A stretch of DNA of 60,210 nt from Megasphaera sp. UBA1696 (GTDB taxonomy: Bacteria > Bacillota > Negativicutes > Veillonellales > Megasphaeraceae). The first letter of the stretch is position 1; every line of letters starts with the position of its first letter. The stretch covers positions 3,164-63,373 of the forward strand of contig DCJQ01000027.1 of assembly GCA_002319965.1 (NCBI GenBank), read 5' to 3'. Position numbers and translations under genes: made by a program. Shown one piece after another: positions 26,255 to 34,259 of the stretch. The notes under the pieces were generated by a model. It was given only the letters and a program-made list of their open reading frames with translations, made no database searches and was not told where the DNA came from.

Positions 26255-26299
26255 GACAAAAGCAGGTCAGGACCTAATCCACCCCGACCTGCTTTTGTC
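26255..26299 (+). terminator. Terminator after thiH
   Basis: Perfect 14-base arms GACAAAAGCAGGTC / GACCTGCTTTTGTC around a 17-base loop; the 3' arm itself contains the T-run. Confidence 0.8.
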
Positions 26300-26431
26300 G
26301 TAAACCCGCATGTTCTAAAGCGTTTAACTCATAGGAGGGCCCCATTATATTCTATTGGTATAATCATTGACGTTAGTATGAGATTACTGTATATTTGTAG
26401 TATAAAATACTCTAATATTCAGGTGATAATT

Positions 26432-27022
26432 GTGTTAAAAGTAGCTGCCATTACAAACCACGAACTTGCGGCGACAAACTACTGGGACCAGCTCGAACAA
26501 ATTGCTGCATCCGACGTAGACTTCATCGTCCTTCGTGAAAAAACGCTTTCTGAAGATGACTACACGGACTATGCCAAACGGGCACTTCGCCTCTGCAGCA
26601 TTCACCAAAAGACGTGTATCCTTCAACATTTTGGCAAAGTCGCCATTCGACTTCACATTCCTCGTTTCCAATGCTCCTTGTCATACCTTGAAAGTCACTC
26701 TTCCTTATTGTATTATATGACGACCCTTGGCGTTTCCGTCCATACCGTAGAAGAAGCCGTCCGAGCCGAAGAACTTGGCGCCACGTATATCATGGCCAGC
26801 CACGTCTTCCCGACAGACTGCAAACCGGCGGATAAACCGATCGGGGTCGACACGGTAAAGGCAATCTGCAACGCCGTAAACATTCCCGTCTACGCCTTAG
26901 GCGGCGTAAACCCCACGACGGTATCCCAGCTTCAGGACTCCCAAGTTACAGGCGTAGCCCTGATGTCAGGTCTCATGACCTGCCCGGACGTCCCGGAATA
27001 CTTGAAAGAACTTCGTTCCTAA
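26432..27022 (+). CDS. ThiE/TenI-family protein (thiamine phosphate synthase-like)
   Basis: The 196-residue protein has the ThiE fold signs: FIVLREK near residue 32 (diphosphate and pyrimidine contacts), 'HTVEEAVRAEELGATYIMASHVFPT' near 105-130 and ALGGVNPTTV near 155 (phosphate loop). Position after thiSGH supports a thiamine role: joining the thiazole and pyrimidine, or aromatising the thiazole as TenI does. Several ThiE residues are changed (HVFPT in place of the usual GPIFPT), so ThiE versus TenI is open. I start it at GTG 26432, behind AGGTGA. Confidence 0.75.
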   Translation: MLKVAAITNHELAATNYWDQLEQIAASDVDFIVLREKTLSEDDYTDYAKRALRLCSIHQKTCILQHFGKVAIRLHIPRFQCSLSYLESHSSLLYYMTTLGVSVHTVEEAVRAEELGATYIMASHVFPTDCKPADKPIGVDTVKAICNAVNIPVYALGGVNPTTVSQLQDSQVTGVALMSGLMTCPDVPEYLKELRS

Positions 27023-27040
27023 AGAATGCGGGAGGGCTGT

Positions 27041-27562
27041 ATGACGCAAGCATATATCATCATCGACATGCAAAATGATTTTATCGACGGCTCCTTAGGT
27101 ACGCCTGAGGCTCAAGCCATCGTTCCCCATGTCGAAGCAAAAATTGTTGCCAGCAAAAAAGATACCGACCAAGAGACGGATTTGATTTTTACACAGGATA
27201 CCCATGACAGTGATTATCTGGAAACGCGGGAAGGTCAGAAACTCCCCATCGCCCACTGCATCAAAGATACGCGGGGCTGGCGCATCTGCAAACAGCTTCT
27301 GCCTTACACGCTGATGGCGGAGATCTTCGAAAAACCGTCCTTCGGCTGCCCGGCCCTGGTCGAGGAAGTCAAAGATTATGACCGACTCGTCCTCATGGGA
27401 CTTTGTACCGATATTTGTGTCATTTCCAATGCCATCTTATTGAAAGCCCATTATCCGGAAAAAGAAATCGTCGTCGACAGCTCCTGCTGCGCCGGCTCTA
27501 CCCCGGAGGCCCATGATATGGCTTTGAAGATTATGCAGAGTTGTCAAATCGATATCGTATAA
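27041..27562 (+). CDS. Cysteine hydrolase (isochorismatase/nicotinamidase-like)
   Basis: The 173-residue protein has the hydrolase triad region: IIDMQNDF near residue 7 (Asp), a lysine in 'IFEKPSFGC' near 95 and the nucleophile in GLCTDICV near 127. Family members hydrolyse nicotinamide, isochorismate or carbamates; the substrate here is unknown. The metal-binding DxHxxxS segment (FTQDTHDSDY) points to a nicotinamidase-like enzyme. It follows the ThiE-like gene by 18 bases, and GGGAGGG selects MTQAY as the start. Confidence 0.85.
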   Translation: MTQAYIIIDMQNDFIDGSLGTPEAQAIVPHVEAKIVASKKDTDQETDLIFTQDTHDSDYLETREGQKLPIAHCIKDTRGWRICKQLLPYTLMAEIFEKPSFGCPALVEEVKDYDRLVLMGLCTDICVISNAILLKAHYPEKEIVVDSSCCAGSTPEAHDMALKIMQSCQIDIV

Positions 27563-27572
27563 CTTCATATGT

Positions 27573-27608
27573 AAAAGGCTGCACATCCTATGATGTGCAG
27601 CCTTTTTG
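27573..27608 (+). terminator. Terminator after the cysteine hydrolase gene
   Basis: AAAAGGCTGCACATC / GATGTGCAGCCTTTTT hairpin with a four-base loop and terminal T-run. Confidence 0.92.
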
Positions 27609-27641
27609 CATCTATCCGTCAAATCGATGGTCCCGGCGAAA

Positions 27642-28055
27642 TCAGGCAATGATGCCCGTAATCGTCGCCTTGTTTTGATTGTTATTGATTTTCTTTTCGT
27701 AGCCTTTCAGAATGAGGCAGCCGATGACGCCGCCGACGATCATGCCGGCAAAGGCCGTCATTTCCGGCGTCGCCTTCACCTGACCGCCTAAGACGTAGCC
27801 GATGATGCCGCAAACGATGATGAGCAGCAGCGGCACGCCAAAACAGACAATGCCTTTGACCCCCATGCCGGCATCGGGAATATTAAACTGCACAAATTGG
27901 CCCTTCTTGGCACCAATAGGATTGACGGCGTCGATGACGACGTTGTCAGCACACATGCTGTCACTGCACGGTGAGTACAGATTACTGCGATTGGTCTGAA
28001 TCTTGACCAATCCGTCGGCACAAACCTCTTCAATGACACCCGTTCCTGTTCTCAT
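27642..28055 (-). CDS. RseC/SoxR-reducing-system family membrane protein
   Basis: The 137-residue protein has an N-terminal domain with clustered cysteines (CSDSMCADN near residue 30) and two C-terminal membrane helices, the RseC/MucC layout. In other bacteria RseC-like proteins work with Rnf or SoxR-reducing systems; here no rnf gene is adjacent. Ribosome site GGGGAG. It is probably separate from the LUD gene upstream. Confidence 0.8.
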   Translation of the reverse strand: MRTGTGVIEEVCADGLVKIQTNRSNLYSPCSDSMCADNVVIDAVNPIGAKKGQFVQFNIPDAGMGVKGIVCFGVPLLLIIVCGIIGYVLGGQVKATPEMTAFAGMIVGGVIGCLILKGYEKKINNNQNKATITGIIA

Positions 28056-28086
28056 ATAAATCTCCCCTCGATTAAGTAATTAAGGC

Positions 28087-28731
28087 TTAAAAGCCCAGAT
28101 CTTCTCCAACTAAGATAACTTTAATCCGGCCTTGGGGCTTACAGACCCGCGTCCGAACGACTTGAGCACAAATGCTTTCCGGCGTCGTACAGTGAGCACA
28201 CATCCCCGTTTTCGCGCAAGGCGTACCGGCATTCGGGAAGCGGCCGATATTTTTCGGCGACGCTACCGTATGAGCTCGTTCGATACCGATTTCAACCGTC
28301 GGAACGACTTTATTCATGCCGACGATGACGATGACCTGTTTCGGGCCGTAGCAAAGAGCTGCCACGCGGTTGCCGTTGCCGTCGATATTGATAAGCTGAC
28401 CGTCCTGAACGGCTGCGTTGGTCCCCATAATGAAGGTGTCACAGAGCAAGGCCTTACGCATCAATTCGACCCGTTCTTCCGGCGTCTTAGCCGAGTCGCG
28501 GTCGATCACCTGATTGTGTTCCAAGACATAGGGACGCAGACCGATTTCATTGATCGAAGCCGAGCCGCCCCAAGAGACGACATCCGTTTCCGGAATGTAA
28601 GAAACAGCCTGTTTCAAAGCCTCTTCTACGGTCGGACAGTATACAGCCTCAAAGCCGCGGGCTTCAAATTTTTTAGCAACAAGCGGGCCTTTAATGTCAT
28701 ACATACGATGGGTCATATCCGTTCTATCCAT
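28087..28731 (-). CDS. LUD-domain protein (lactate utilization LutC/YkgG-like)
   Basis: The 214-residue protein has the LUD core ('DVVSWGGSASINEIGLRPYV' near residues 50-70, 'TFIMGTNAAVQDGQLINIDGNGNRV' region) and a C-terminal cysteine cluster (CAKTGMCAHCTTPESIC) that could hold a metal. Relatives take part in lactate oxidation complexes, but LutA and LutB are absent, and stand-alone LUD proteins are of unknown role. The AGGAGG site fixes the start at MDRTDMTHR. It follows the thioesterase gene by 11 bases. Confidence 0.85.
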   Translation of the reverse strand: MDRTDMTHRMYDIKGPLVAKKFEARGFEAVYCPTVEEALKQAVSYIPETDVVSWGGSASINEIGLRPYVLEHNQVIDRDSAKTPEERVELMRKALLCDTFIMGTNAAVQDGQLINIDGNGNRVAALCYGPKQVIVIVGMNKVVPTVEIGIERAHTVASPKNIGRFPNAGTPCAKTGMCAHCTTPESICAQVVRTRVCKPQGRIKVILVGEDLGF

Positions 28732-28742
28732 TCTAAAACCTC

Positions 28743-29141
28743 CTATTTCGCCAGCATTAATTCTGCCGTAGCTTCGGCAGCTGGCGTGCCGTCGGCATGG
28801 GTTATACGCCCTTTCATGATAAATAAGCGACGACGGTGTACTTCCGGCCAACCTTCAACTTTAATCGTTTCACCGATCCGGATGGGGCTGCGAAAGCGGA
28901 TTTCAAGCCGTGCCGTATAAGCCGGCTTCCCTGCGGTTCGAAAGACATAGTCGCCCATGACTTCATCCAACAAGGTACTGGTCAGTCCTCCGTGCATCCG
29001 ATCGCCATAGCTTTCATGCTCTGCCTTCGGTGTAAAATAAGCCACACAGCGTCCGTCTTCCATCTGCATATCCAGTTTCAGACCAATCGGGTTATCACGC
29101 CCGCAGCCGAAACAATGATTCGTAGCATTAGCGCCTTCCAT
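28743..29141 (-). CDS. PaaI-family hotdog thioesterase
   Basis: The 132-residue single hotdog domain has the motif HGGLTSTLLDEVMG near residue 50, with Asp and Glu in the expected active-site helix, and an N-terminal CFGCGRDNPIGL typical of this acyl-CoA thioesterase branch. Substrate unknown; it may release CoA from short acyl or aromatic acyl-CoA. It forms a two-gene unit with the LUD gene. Confidence 0.85.
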   Translation of the reverse strand: MEGANATNHCFGCGRDNPIGLKLDMQMEDGRCVAYFTPKAEHESYGDRMHGGLTSTLLDEVMGDYVFRTAGKPAYTARLEIRFRSPIRIGETIKVEGWPEVHRRRLFIMKGRITHADGTPAAEATAELMLAK

Positions 29142-29255
29142 AACACACCCTCCTCTACTTCAATACTCTTTTATTATACTATATTTGGCAAGTCTCGTGA
29201 AAGATTCGGCAAGCATTGTGAAGGGGTTCACCCTCTAAGGAAAGTTTATTTATTC

Positions 29256-29274
29256 GAAAATAGTTATCATCTTT
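29256..29274 (+). promoter_or_regulatory. Fur-box-like site before the DUF3793-flavodoxin operon
   Basis: GAAAATAGTTATCATCTTT matches about 13 of 19 positions of the Fur consensus and lies four bases upstream of the -35. Iron control of a flavodoxin would be sensible, but this is a weak match. Confidence 0.4.
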
Positions 29275-29277
29275 ATA

Positions 29278-29306
29278 TTGACAATCGATTTCAAATACAC
29301 TATACT
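29278..29306 (+). promoter_or_regulatory. Promoter of the DUF3793-flavodoxin operon
   Basis: TTGACA (29278-29283), 17 bases, TATACT (29301-29306), 34 bases before the DUF3793 start. Confidence 0.88.
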
Positions 29307-29339
29307 AAAGGCAACAAAGCGAAAGGAGGGCATACCGAC

Positions 29340-29897
29340 ATGAATCTTGATTGTGTACTAATTAATCACTGTTCTCCGACTTTAGCGGGACTTAAACAGG
29401 CATCCCTTCTCTGTCTCCCCCGCTTGGAGGATGGTCATACTTATGATGATTTAATTGAAAATTACAATCATAAATATAATGGTAAAGGATTATATTTTCG
29501 CATCTTGTATGCCTGTCCTAAGCGCACCTTGCTGTATGTATACCGTCCAAATGTAGTTTTAAGGTACATACAGCGGCGAGATATTTCTTCATTTTTACAG
29601 CAATTCGGCTATGCAGACTGTCAGGACATATCGGCGTTTTTAGACCGTCTCGCATCGCGTTTTGCAGAAGACGGTTGTTTCCCTCACGAAGCCGGCATTT
29701 TTCTCGGTTATCCCTTGGAAGATGTCTGCGGATTCATTGCTAATCGAGGGAATCACGCCAAACTCTGTGGTGAATGGAAGGTCTACGGCGATGTCCACGC
29801 CGCAGCCCGCACGTTCCAGCGCTATACCTGCTGCCGGCAGGATTATTTAAATCGCTTTGCAATTGGGACAACATTAGAATCGCTCATCGTAGCATAA
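29340..29897 (+). CDS. DUF3793 family protein
   Basis: The 185-residue cysteine-rich soluble protein matches the pattern of DUF3793, a family of unknown function common next to flavodoxins in anaerobic Firmicutes. Features include an N-terminal NHCSPTLAGLKQASL, 'ILYACPKRTLLYVYRP' near residue 56 and 'HEAGIFLGYPLEDVCGFI' near 115. AAAGGAGGG selects the ATG at 29340; a long upstream in-frame extension would cross the promoter. It is 13 bases ahead of the flavodoxin gene and likely shares its redox or metal context. Confidence 0.8.
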   Translation: MNLDCVLINHCSPTLAGLKQASLLCLPRLEDGHTYDDLIENYNHKYNGKGLYFRILYACPKRTLLYVYRPNVVLRYIQRRDISSFLQQFGYADCQDISAFLDRLASRFAEDGCFPHEAGIFLGYPLEDVCGFIANRGNHAKLCGEWKVYGDVHAAARTFQRYTCCRQDYLNRFAIGTTLESLIVA

Positions 29898-29910
29898 GGA
29901 GGATTTAATC

Positions 29911-30324
29911 ATGGTAGAAATCGCATATTGGAGTGGAACAGGTAATACGGAAGCAATGGCAAGTGAAATTGAAGCAGCTGTCAAAGCTGCCGGTGCAGAT
30001 GTAGAATCGGTTCGCTTCGAAGATACCACCGTCGATGATGTAGCCGGTAAAGACGTTATTTTGCTCGGCTGCCCGGCCATGGGTGCTGAAGAATTGGAAG
30101 ACTCCATTGTCGAACCATTCTTTGCAGACCTCGCTCCCAAATTAAAAGGCAAGAAAGTCGGCCTCTTCGGCTCTTACGGCTGGGGCTCGGGCGAATGGAT
30201 GGATAATTGGAAACAGCGTACGGAAGACGCTGGCGCCACCATCATCGGGACGGCGATCGTCAACGAAACACCGGATAATGCTCCCGAGTGCAAAGAATTG
30301 GGCGAACTTGCCGCTAAGGCATAA
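29911..30324 (+). CDS. Flavodoxin
   Basis: The 137-residue protein has the FMN phosphate loop SGTGNTEAMA at residues 8-17, near the N-terminus, and GSYGWGSGEWMDNW near 88, contacting the flavin ring. It is a short-chain flavodoxin, a low-potential one-electron carrier that can replace ferredoxin under iron limitation. A strong AAGGAGG precedes it, and a terminator follows. Confidence 0.95.
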   Translation: MVEIAYWSGTGNTEAMASEIEAAVKAAGADVESVRFEDTTVDDVAGKDVILLGCPAMGAEELEDSIVEPFFADLAPKLKGKKVGLFGSYGWGSGEWMDNWKQRTEDAGATIIGTAIVNETPDNAPECKELGELAAKA

Positions 30325-30354
30325 GTTATTTTAACTTCATATTCATTCTCCTCT

Positions 30355-30400
30355 AGGAAAGGGGCTGCATACCCGACACAGTATGCGGTCCCTTTTCTCA
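30355..30400 (+). terminator. Terminator after the flavodoxin gene
   Basis: GGAAAGGGG..GCATAC / GTATGC..TCCCTTTTCT hairpin with an eight-base loop and a short T-run. Confidence 0.75.
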
Positions 30401-30420
30401 TGTCTTATCCGCTTTTTTCG

Positions 30421-30444
30421 ATTGGGAACGTTTTTGATCCCAAT
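30421..30444. promoter_or_regulatory. Inverted repeat upstream of the PTS gene
   Basis: Perfect seven-base arms ATTGGGA / TCCCAAT with a ten-base centre, followed by TTTATA. It could be an operator or a second weak terminator; no choice is possible from sequence alone. Confidence 0.35.
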
Positions 30445-30586
30445 TTTATACGTTTTTGTCAAGTGTCCATGCGATATCGATACAGTCATTCTCTGCTTTC
30501 ATGGTACGCATTCCCGCTGGCTATGCTACAATAATAACGGATTACATTCATTCTCATTTTTTATTTTTTAAAGGAGGCTTTATTGC

Positions 30587-32746
30587 ATGAGAGACCAGGT
30601 CTTTTCTATTTTACAGGCTGTCGGTCGCAGCTTCATGCTGCCTGTAGCCATACTACCTATCGCCGGTCTGCTTCTCGGTATCGGCGCGTCTTTCACAAAC
30701 GCCACAACCATCCAGACCTATGGATTGGAAAACATTCTGGGGAATGGGACCATCCTTCATTCCCTGCTCACCATCATGAGTGATGCCGGCAACATCATCT
30801 TCGGCAACTTGCCGATTATCTTTGCCGTCGGCGTCGCCATCGGCATGGCCAAACAAGAAAAGGAAGTCGCAGCCCTGTCGGCTATGATTGCCTTTTTCGT
30901 CATGCATGCATCGACGAGTTCCGTCTTAAAATTGACGGGCAAGGTACTCGCCGACAATACCGTTTCCCCTGACGTCCTCGAAGGTACCATTGCCAACATT
31001 AACGGCATCATGTCCCTCCAAGAAGGCGTTTTCGGCGGCATCATCGTCGGTATCGGCGTCGCCTACCTGCACAACCGCTTTCATAAAATTGTCCTGCCCG
31101 ATGCCTTATCGTTCTTCGGCGGCTCTCGTTTCGTTCCGATCATCTCGACCGTCGTCTACATGTTCGTCGGCATTGCCATGTACTTCATCTGGCCGGTCAT
31201 CCAGAACGGCATCTTCGCCCTCGGCGGTTTGGTAACCGGCACGGGATATGTCGGGACCCTTATCTTTGGTATCATCAAACGTGCCCTTATTCCTTTCGGC
31301 CTGCACCACGTCTTCTACCTGCCCTTCTGGCAGACCGGCGTCGGCGGCTCCATGATGATCGACGGCAAGCTCATCCAGGGCGGCCAGAACATCTTCTTTG
31401 CTCAGCTGGCCTCGCCGAACGTCGCTCATTTCAGTGCCGACGCAACGCGTTACTTCTCGGGTGAATTCATCTTCATGATCTTCGGTCTCCCCGGCGCGGC
31501 TCTTGCCATGTACCGCACGGCAAAACCGGAAAAGAAAAAGGTCGCCGGCGGTCTGCTCTTATCCGCAGCCTTGACGTCCATGTTCACCGGTATTACCGAA
31601 CCGATTGAATTCTCCTTCCTCTTCGTCGCACCGATGCTGTTCTACGTCCAGGTCATCCTGGCCGGCGCGGCATACATGATTGCCCATATTCTGAACATCG
31701 CCGTAGGCCTTACCTTCTCCGGCGGCTTCCTCGACCTTCTCATCTTCGGAATCCTGCAGGGCCAAGACAAGACGAGCTGGATGTACATCATCCCCGTCGG
31801 CATTATCTACTTCTTCCTCTATTACTTCATCTTCACCTTCCTCATCAAGCGCTTTAACTTAAAGACGCCGGGCCGTGAAGACGATGACACGGAAACGAAG
31901 CTCTATACCAAAGCCGACGTCAAGGCCCGCGATGCTGCAGCCAAAGACGGTACGGACAGCAAAACTTCCGGCGATGCCGTCAGCCAGACGATCACACAGG
32001 CCCTCGGCGGCAGTCAAAACATCACCTCCGTCGATGCCTGCGCTACCCGCCTGCGCTGCACCGTTGCCGATTCCAGCCTTGTAAACGACGCAGTCCTGAA
32101 ATCCACCGGCGCCGTCGGCGTCATCAAGAGAGGTACCGGCGTTCAGGTCGTCTATGGTCCTCAGGTTGCCGTCATCAAATCCAACTTAGAAAATTACCTG
32201 GCAACCAATCCCCAGGACGGTCCCATCGAAGCCGCTCCGCAGGCAGCCCCTGTTGAAGAAGCGAAAAAAGAAGAAGCGCCGGTAAAAACAGACGCTGAAA
32301 AACGCTACTTCAACTCGCCTTTCACAGGCGCCCTCCATCCGATTACGGAAGCTCCGGATGAAGCCTTTGCCGGAAAAATGACCGGCGACGGATTCTTCGT
32401 CTATCCGGAAGATGGCGTTGTCTATGCGCCGGAAGACAGCACGGTCACCTTCGTCTTCGATACGAAACATGCCATCGGCATGACTACCGCCGACGGCGTC
32501 GAATACCTGCTCCACATCGGTATCGACACGGTCAACCTTAACGGCCAGGGCTTCAAAGTCTTCGTCGAAAACGGTCAGGAAGTCAAGAAAGGCGATAAAC
32601 TGATGGAATTCGATGATGAATACATCAAGGCCAACGCGCCTTCTGACGCCTGCCTGTGCATCTTCACCGACCCCGACCAGGTCTCGGACGTATCCCTCGT
32701 TAAGACCGGAAACGTAAAAGCCGGCGAACAGGCTGTCTACTTCTAA
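30587..32746 (+). CDS. PTS permease EIICBA, glucose/N-acetylglucosamine family
   Basis: The 719-residue fusion has three domains. EIIC covers about residues 1-430 with ten hydrophobic segments. EIIB (about 460-545) has the phosphorylated Cys485 in SVDACATRLRC. EIIA (about 575-715) has the phosphorylated His643 in LLHIGIDTVNL. It imports and phosphorylates glucose, GlcNAc or a related sugar using HPr. No nagA, nagB or sugar enzyme is next to it, so the substrate is not fixed. Ribosome site AAAGGAGG. Flanked by terminators, so monocistronic. Confidence 0.93.
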   Translation: MRDQVFSILQAVGRSFMLPVAILPIAGLLLGIGASFTNATTIQTYGLENILGNGTILHSLLTIMSDAGNIIFGNLPIIFAVGVAIGMAKQEKEVAALSAMIAFFVMHASTSSVLKLTGKVLADNTVSPDVLEGTIANINGIMSLQEGVFGGIIVGIGVAYLHNRFHKIVLPDALSFFGGSRFVPIISTVVYMFVGIAMYFIWPVIQNGIFALGGLVTGTGYVGTLIFGIIKRALIPFGLHHVFYLPFWQTGVGGSMMIDGKLIQGGQNIFFAQLASPNVAHFSADATRYFSGEFIFMIFGLPGAALAMYRTAKPEKKKVAGGLLLSAALTSMFTGITEPIEFSFLFVAPMLFYVQVILAGAAYMIAHILNIAVGLTFSGGFLDLLIFGILQGQDKTSWMYIIPVGIIYFFLYYFIFTFLIKRFNLKTPGREDDDTETKLYTKADVKARDAAAKDGTDSKTSGDAVSQTITQALGGSQNITSVDACATRLRCTVADSSLVNDAVLKSTGAVGVIKRGTGVQVVYGPQVAVIKSNLENYLATNPQDGPIEAAPQAAPVEEAKKEEAPVKTDAEKRYFNSPFTGALHPITEAPDEAFAGKMTGDGFFVYPEDGVVYAPEDSTVTFVFDTKHAIGMTTADGVEYLLHIGIDTVNLNGQGFKVFVENGQEVKKGDKLMEFDDEYIKANAPSDACLCIFTDPDQVSDVSLVKTGNVKAGEQAVYF

Positions 32747-32762
32747 GATAATTGCTAAACAT

Positions 32763-32800
32763 AAAAAATGTGATGCCCCTTAAGGAGCATCACATTTTTT
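32763..32800. terminator. Bidirectional terminator between PTS and 4-hydroxybutyrate dehydrogenase genes
   Basis: AAAAAATGTGATGC / GCATCACATTTTTT arms of 14 bases around a ten-base loop; A- and T-runs make it work on both strands for the two convergent genes. Confidence 0.9.
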
Positions 32801-32806
32801 ATGCCA

Positions 32807-33919
32807 TTAATAGAGTTCTTTATAGATTTCGTAGACATCGTCATACGACAAAGGAACGAAATTATGAGCCATCAGGCGGCCCTGGTTTTCCATGACTGAT
32901 TTGGCAAATTCAGCCAGTTCTTCCTCTTTAACCCCGTATTCATGAAGGGCCTTCTTCGGCAGGATGACGTTGAGCAGATTTTCCAGCTCATCATAAACGC
33001 GATCGGCATCACAGCCTAAGATAGCCGCGATAAAGGCATTGAGCCGAGCGATTTCCCCATCCGATTTAATCGTCATATATCGTTTCATAACGCCGGTAAA
33101 CATGGCGTAGTTCGATTCACCGTGAGGCACGTGATAGTTGGCCCCTAAGGGATAGCTCATGGCGTGAACGGCGGCACAGCCGGGAACGCTGAAGGCGATG
33201 CCGGCCCAGGTGCTGGCCAGGAGGAAATCCTTCATCAAAGGAATCCGGGCTTCCGGCCCGTGGTCGCGGATCTGTAAATAGCCGCTTAAGATGCGTTCAA
33301 TGGCCTGGTAGCTGAAGACGCGGAAACTGGCGCTTGAATCGGGCGACAAGGCCGATTCTACGGCATGGACCAGGGCGTCGATGGAGCTCGTCGCAAAGAC
33401 GGGGAAAGGCAGGGTCTGCAGCAATTGAGAAATGACGACGGCCTTATCGGCGTAGAGGGCATCATTGGCAATGCCTTTTTTCGTGTGGCGGCTGATGAGG
33501 GCCATGACCGAAACGTTGGTGACTTCACTGCCCGTACCGCACGTCGTCGGTACCAAGATGAGTTCCTTCTCTTTTTCAATGGCCGTCTTGCCGTCGAAGA
33601 GGTCGAGAATGGGACTGACCTTTTTCAACACAAACAACTTGCAAAGATCCATGACCGTACCGCCGCCAATACCGATGATGCGAGATACGCCATCCGGGAT
33701 ATCTCGGTAAATGGCTTCGGCCATCTCGTCAGACGGTTCGCCGCTGCCGTATTTTTCCTGAAAAAGGACGTGGCAGGGAAGGTTCAAGGCTTTGAAATTC
33801 GGTTCAAAAATATACTCATTGGTAATAATCAGGTCCCCTGCCCCCAAGTGAAGATTGGAAGCAAAGTCCCGGCACGTATCATAAGAGTAAATCGTAGGTT
33901 TAAGCTGTAATTCAATCAT
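32807..33919 (-). CDS. 4-hydroxybutyrate dehydrogenase (iron-containing alcohol dehydrogenase)
   Basis: The 370-residue protein closely follows the pattern of Clostridium kluyveri 4-hydroxybutyrate dehydrogenase: an N-terminal FQEKYGSGEPSDEM near residue 53, GIGGGTVMDL near 82, LVPTTCGTGSEVTNVSV near 121 and iron ligands in 'DALVHAVES' and 'NYHVPHGESN'. It reduces succinic semialdehyde to 4-hydroxybutyrate with NADH, or the reverse. Partner genes (4HB CoA-transferase, 4HB-CoA dehydratase) are not adjacent, although a CoA-transferase lies 2 kb away on the same strand. Confidence 0.9.
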   Translation of the reverse strand: MIELQLKPTIYSYDTCRDFASNLHLGAGDLIITNEYIFEPNFKALNLPCHVLFQEKYGSGEPSDEMAEAIYRDIPDGVSRIIGIGGGTVMDLCKLFVLKKVSPILDLFDGKTAIEKEKELILVPTTCGTGSEVTNVSVMALISRHTKKGIANDALYADKAVVISQLLQTLPFPVFATSSIDALVHAVESALSPDSSASFRVFSYQAIERILSGYLQIRDHGPEARIPLMKDFLLASTWAGIAFSVPGCAAVHAMSYPLGANYHVPHGESNYAMFTGVMKRYMTIKSDGEIARLNAFIAAILGCDADRVYDELENLLNVILPKKALHEYGVKEEELAEFAKSVMENQGRLMAHNFVPLSYDDVYEIYKELY

Positions 33920-34016
33920 TCGAACAGACTCCTTTCAAAAACAGCGTGGCTATTATCTACAGTGTAGCAAAAATGCAACGCGTTTTTCAACAGTATCAGC
34001 TCCATGCCATCCGTGA

Positions 34017-34022
34017 TATAAT
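34017..34022 (+). promoter_or_regulatory. -10 element of the first tRNA-Sec gene
   Basis: TATAAT sits 12 bases before the tRNA within CGTGATATAATA, a string repeated exactly before the second tRNA-Sec gene. No good -35 is visible. Confidence 0.6.
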
Positions 34023-34033
34023 ATACCTATTAT

Positions 34034-34130
34034 GGGGAAGGACGGGTTCTGGTGTTCCCTCTGGTCTTCAAAACCAGCATGAGGGGTTAACAGCTTCTCA
34101 GGTGGGTTCGATTCCCACACTTTCCCGCCA
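34034..34130 (+). tRNA. selC: tRNA-Sec (anticodon UCA), copy 1
   Basis: The anticodon arm CTGGT-CTTCAAA-ACCAG has the TCA anticodon, which reads UGA. A long variable arm (GAGGGG ... CTTCTC), a T-arm GTGGG-TTCGATT-CCCAC, a discriminator G and encoded CCA are present, total about 97 bases, as in bacterial selenocysteine tRNAs. It differs from the second copy at four positions. It lies between the 4-hydroxybutyrate dehydrogenase and hydroxyacyl-CoA dehydrogenase genes, 7 kb from selB. The 5' end could be one base later. Confidence 0.95.
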
Positions 34131-34199
34131 TAATCACGACTGCCGCACCGGGTAGTCCCCGCCAGTACGCCGATTACAAACAGCATAAACAGGCAAAGC

Positions 34200-34237
34200 A
34201 GCCCCTTTTCGGATACAGACCGGAAAGGGGCTTTTTT
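34200..34237 (+). terminator. Terminator after tRNA-Sec copy 1
   Basis: AGCCCCTTTTC / GGAAAGGGGCT hairpin followed by six T. Confidence 0.85.
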
Positions 34238-34259
34238 GAAGGAAATGAGTATATAACGG

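Noticed and set aside
28836..29339. Long N-terminal extension of the DUF3793 gene
   Set aside because: It would overlap the thioesterase gene on the other strand and run through a clear promoter; a strong ribosome site marks the ATG at 29340.
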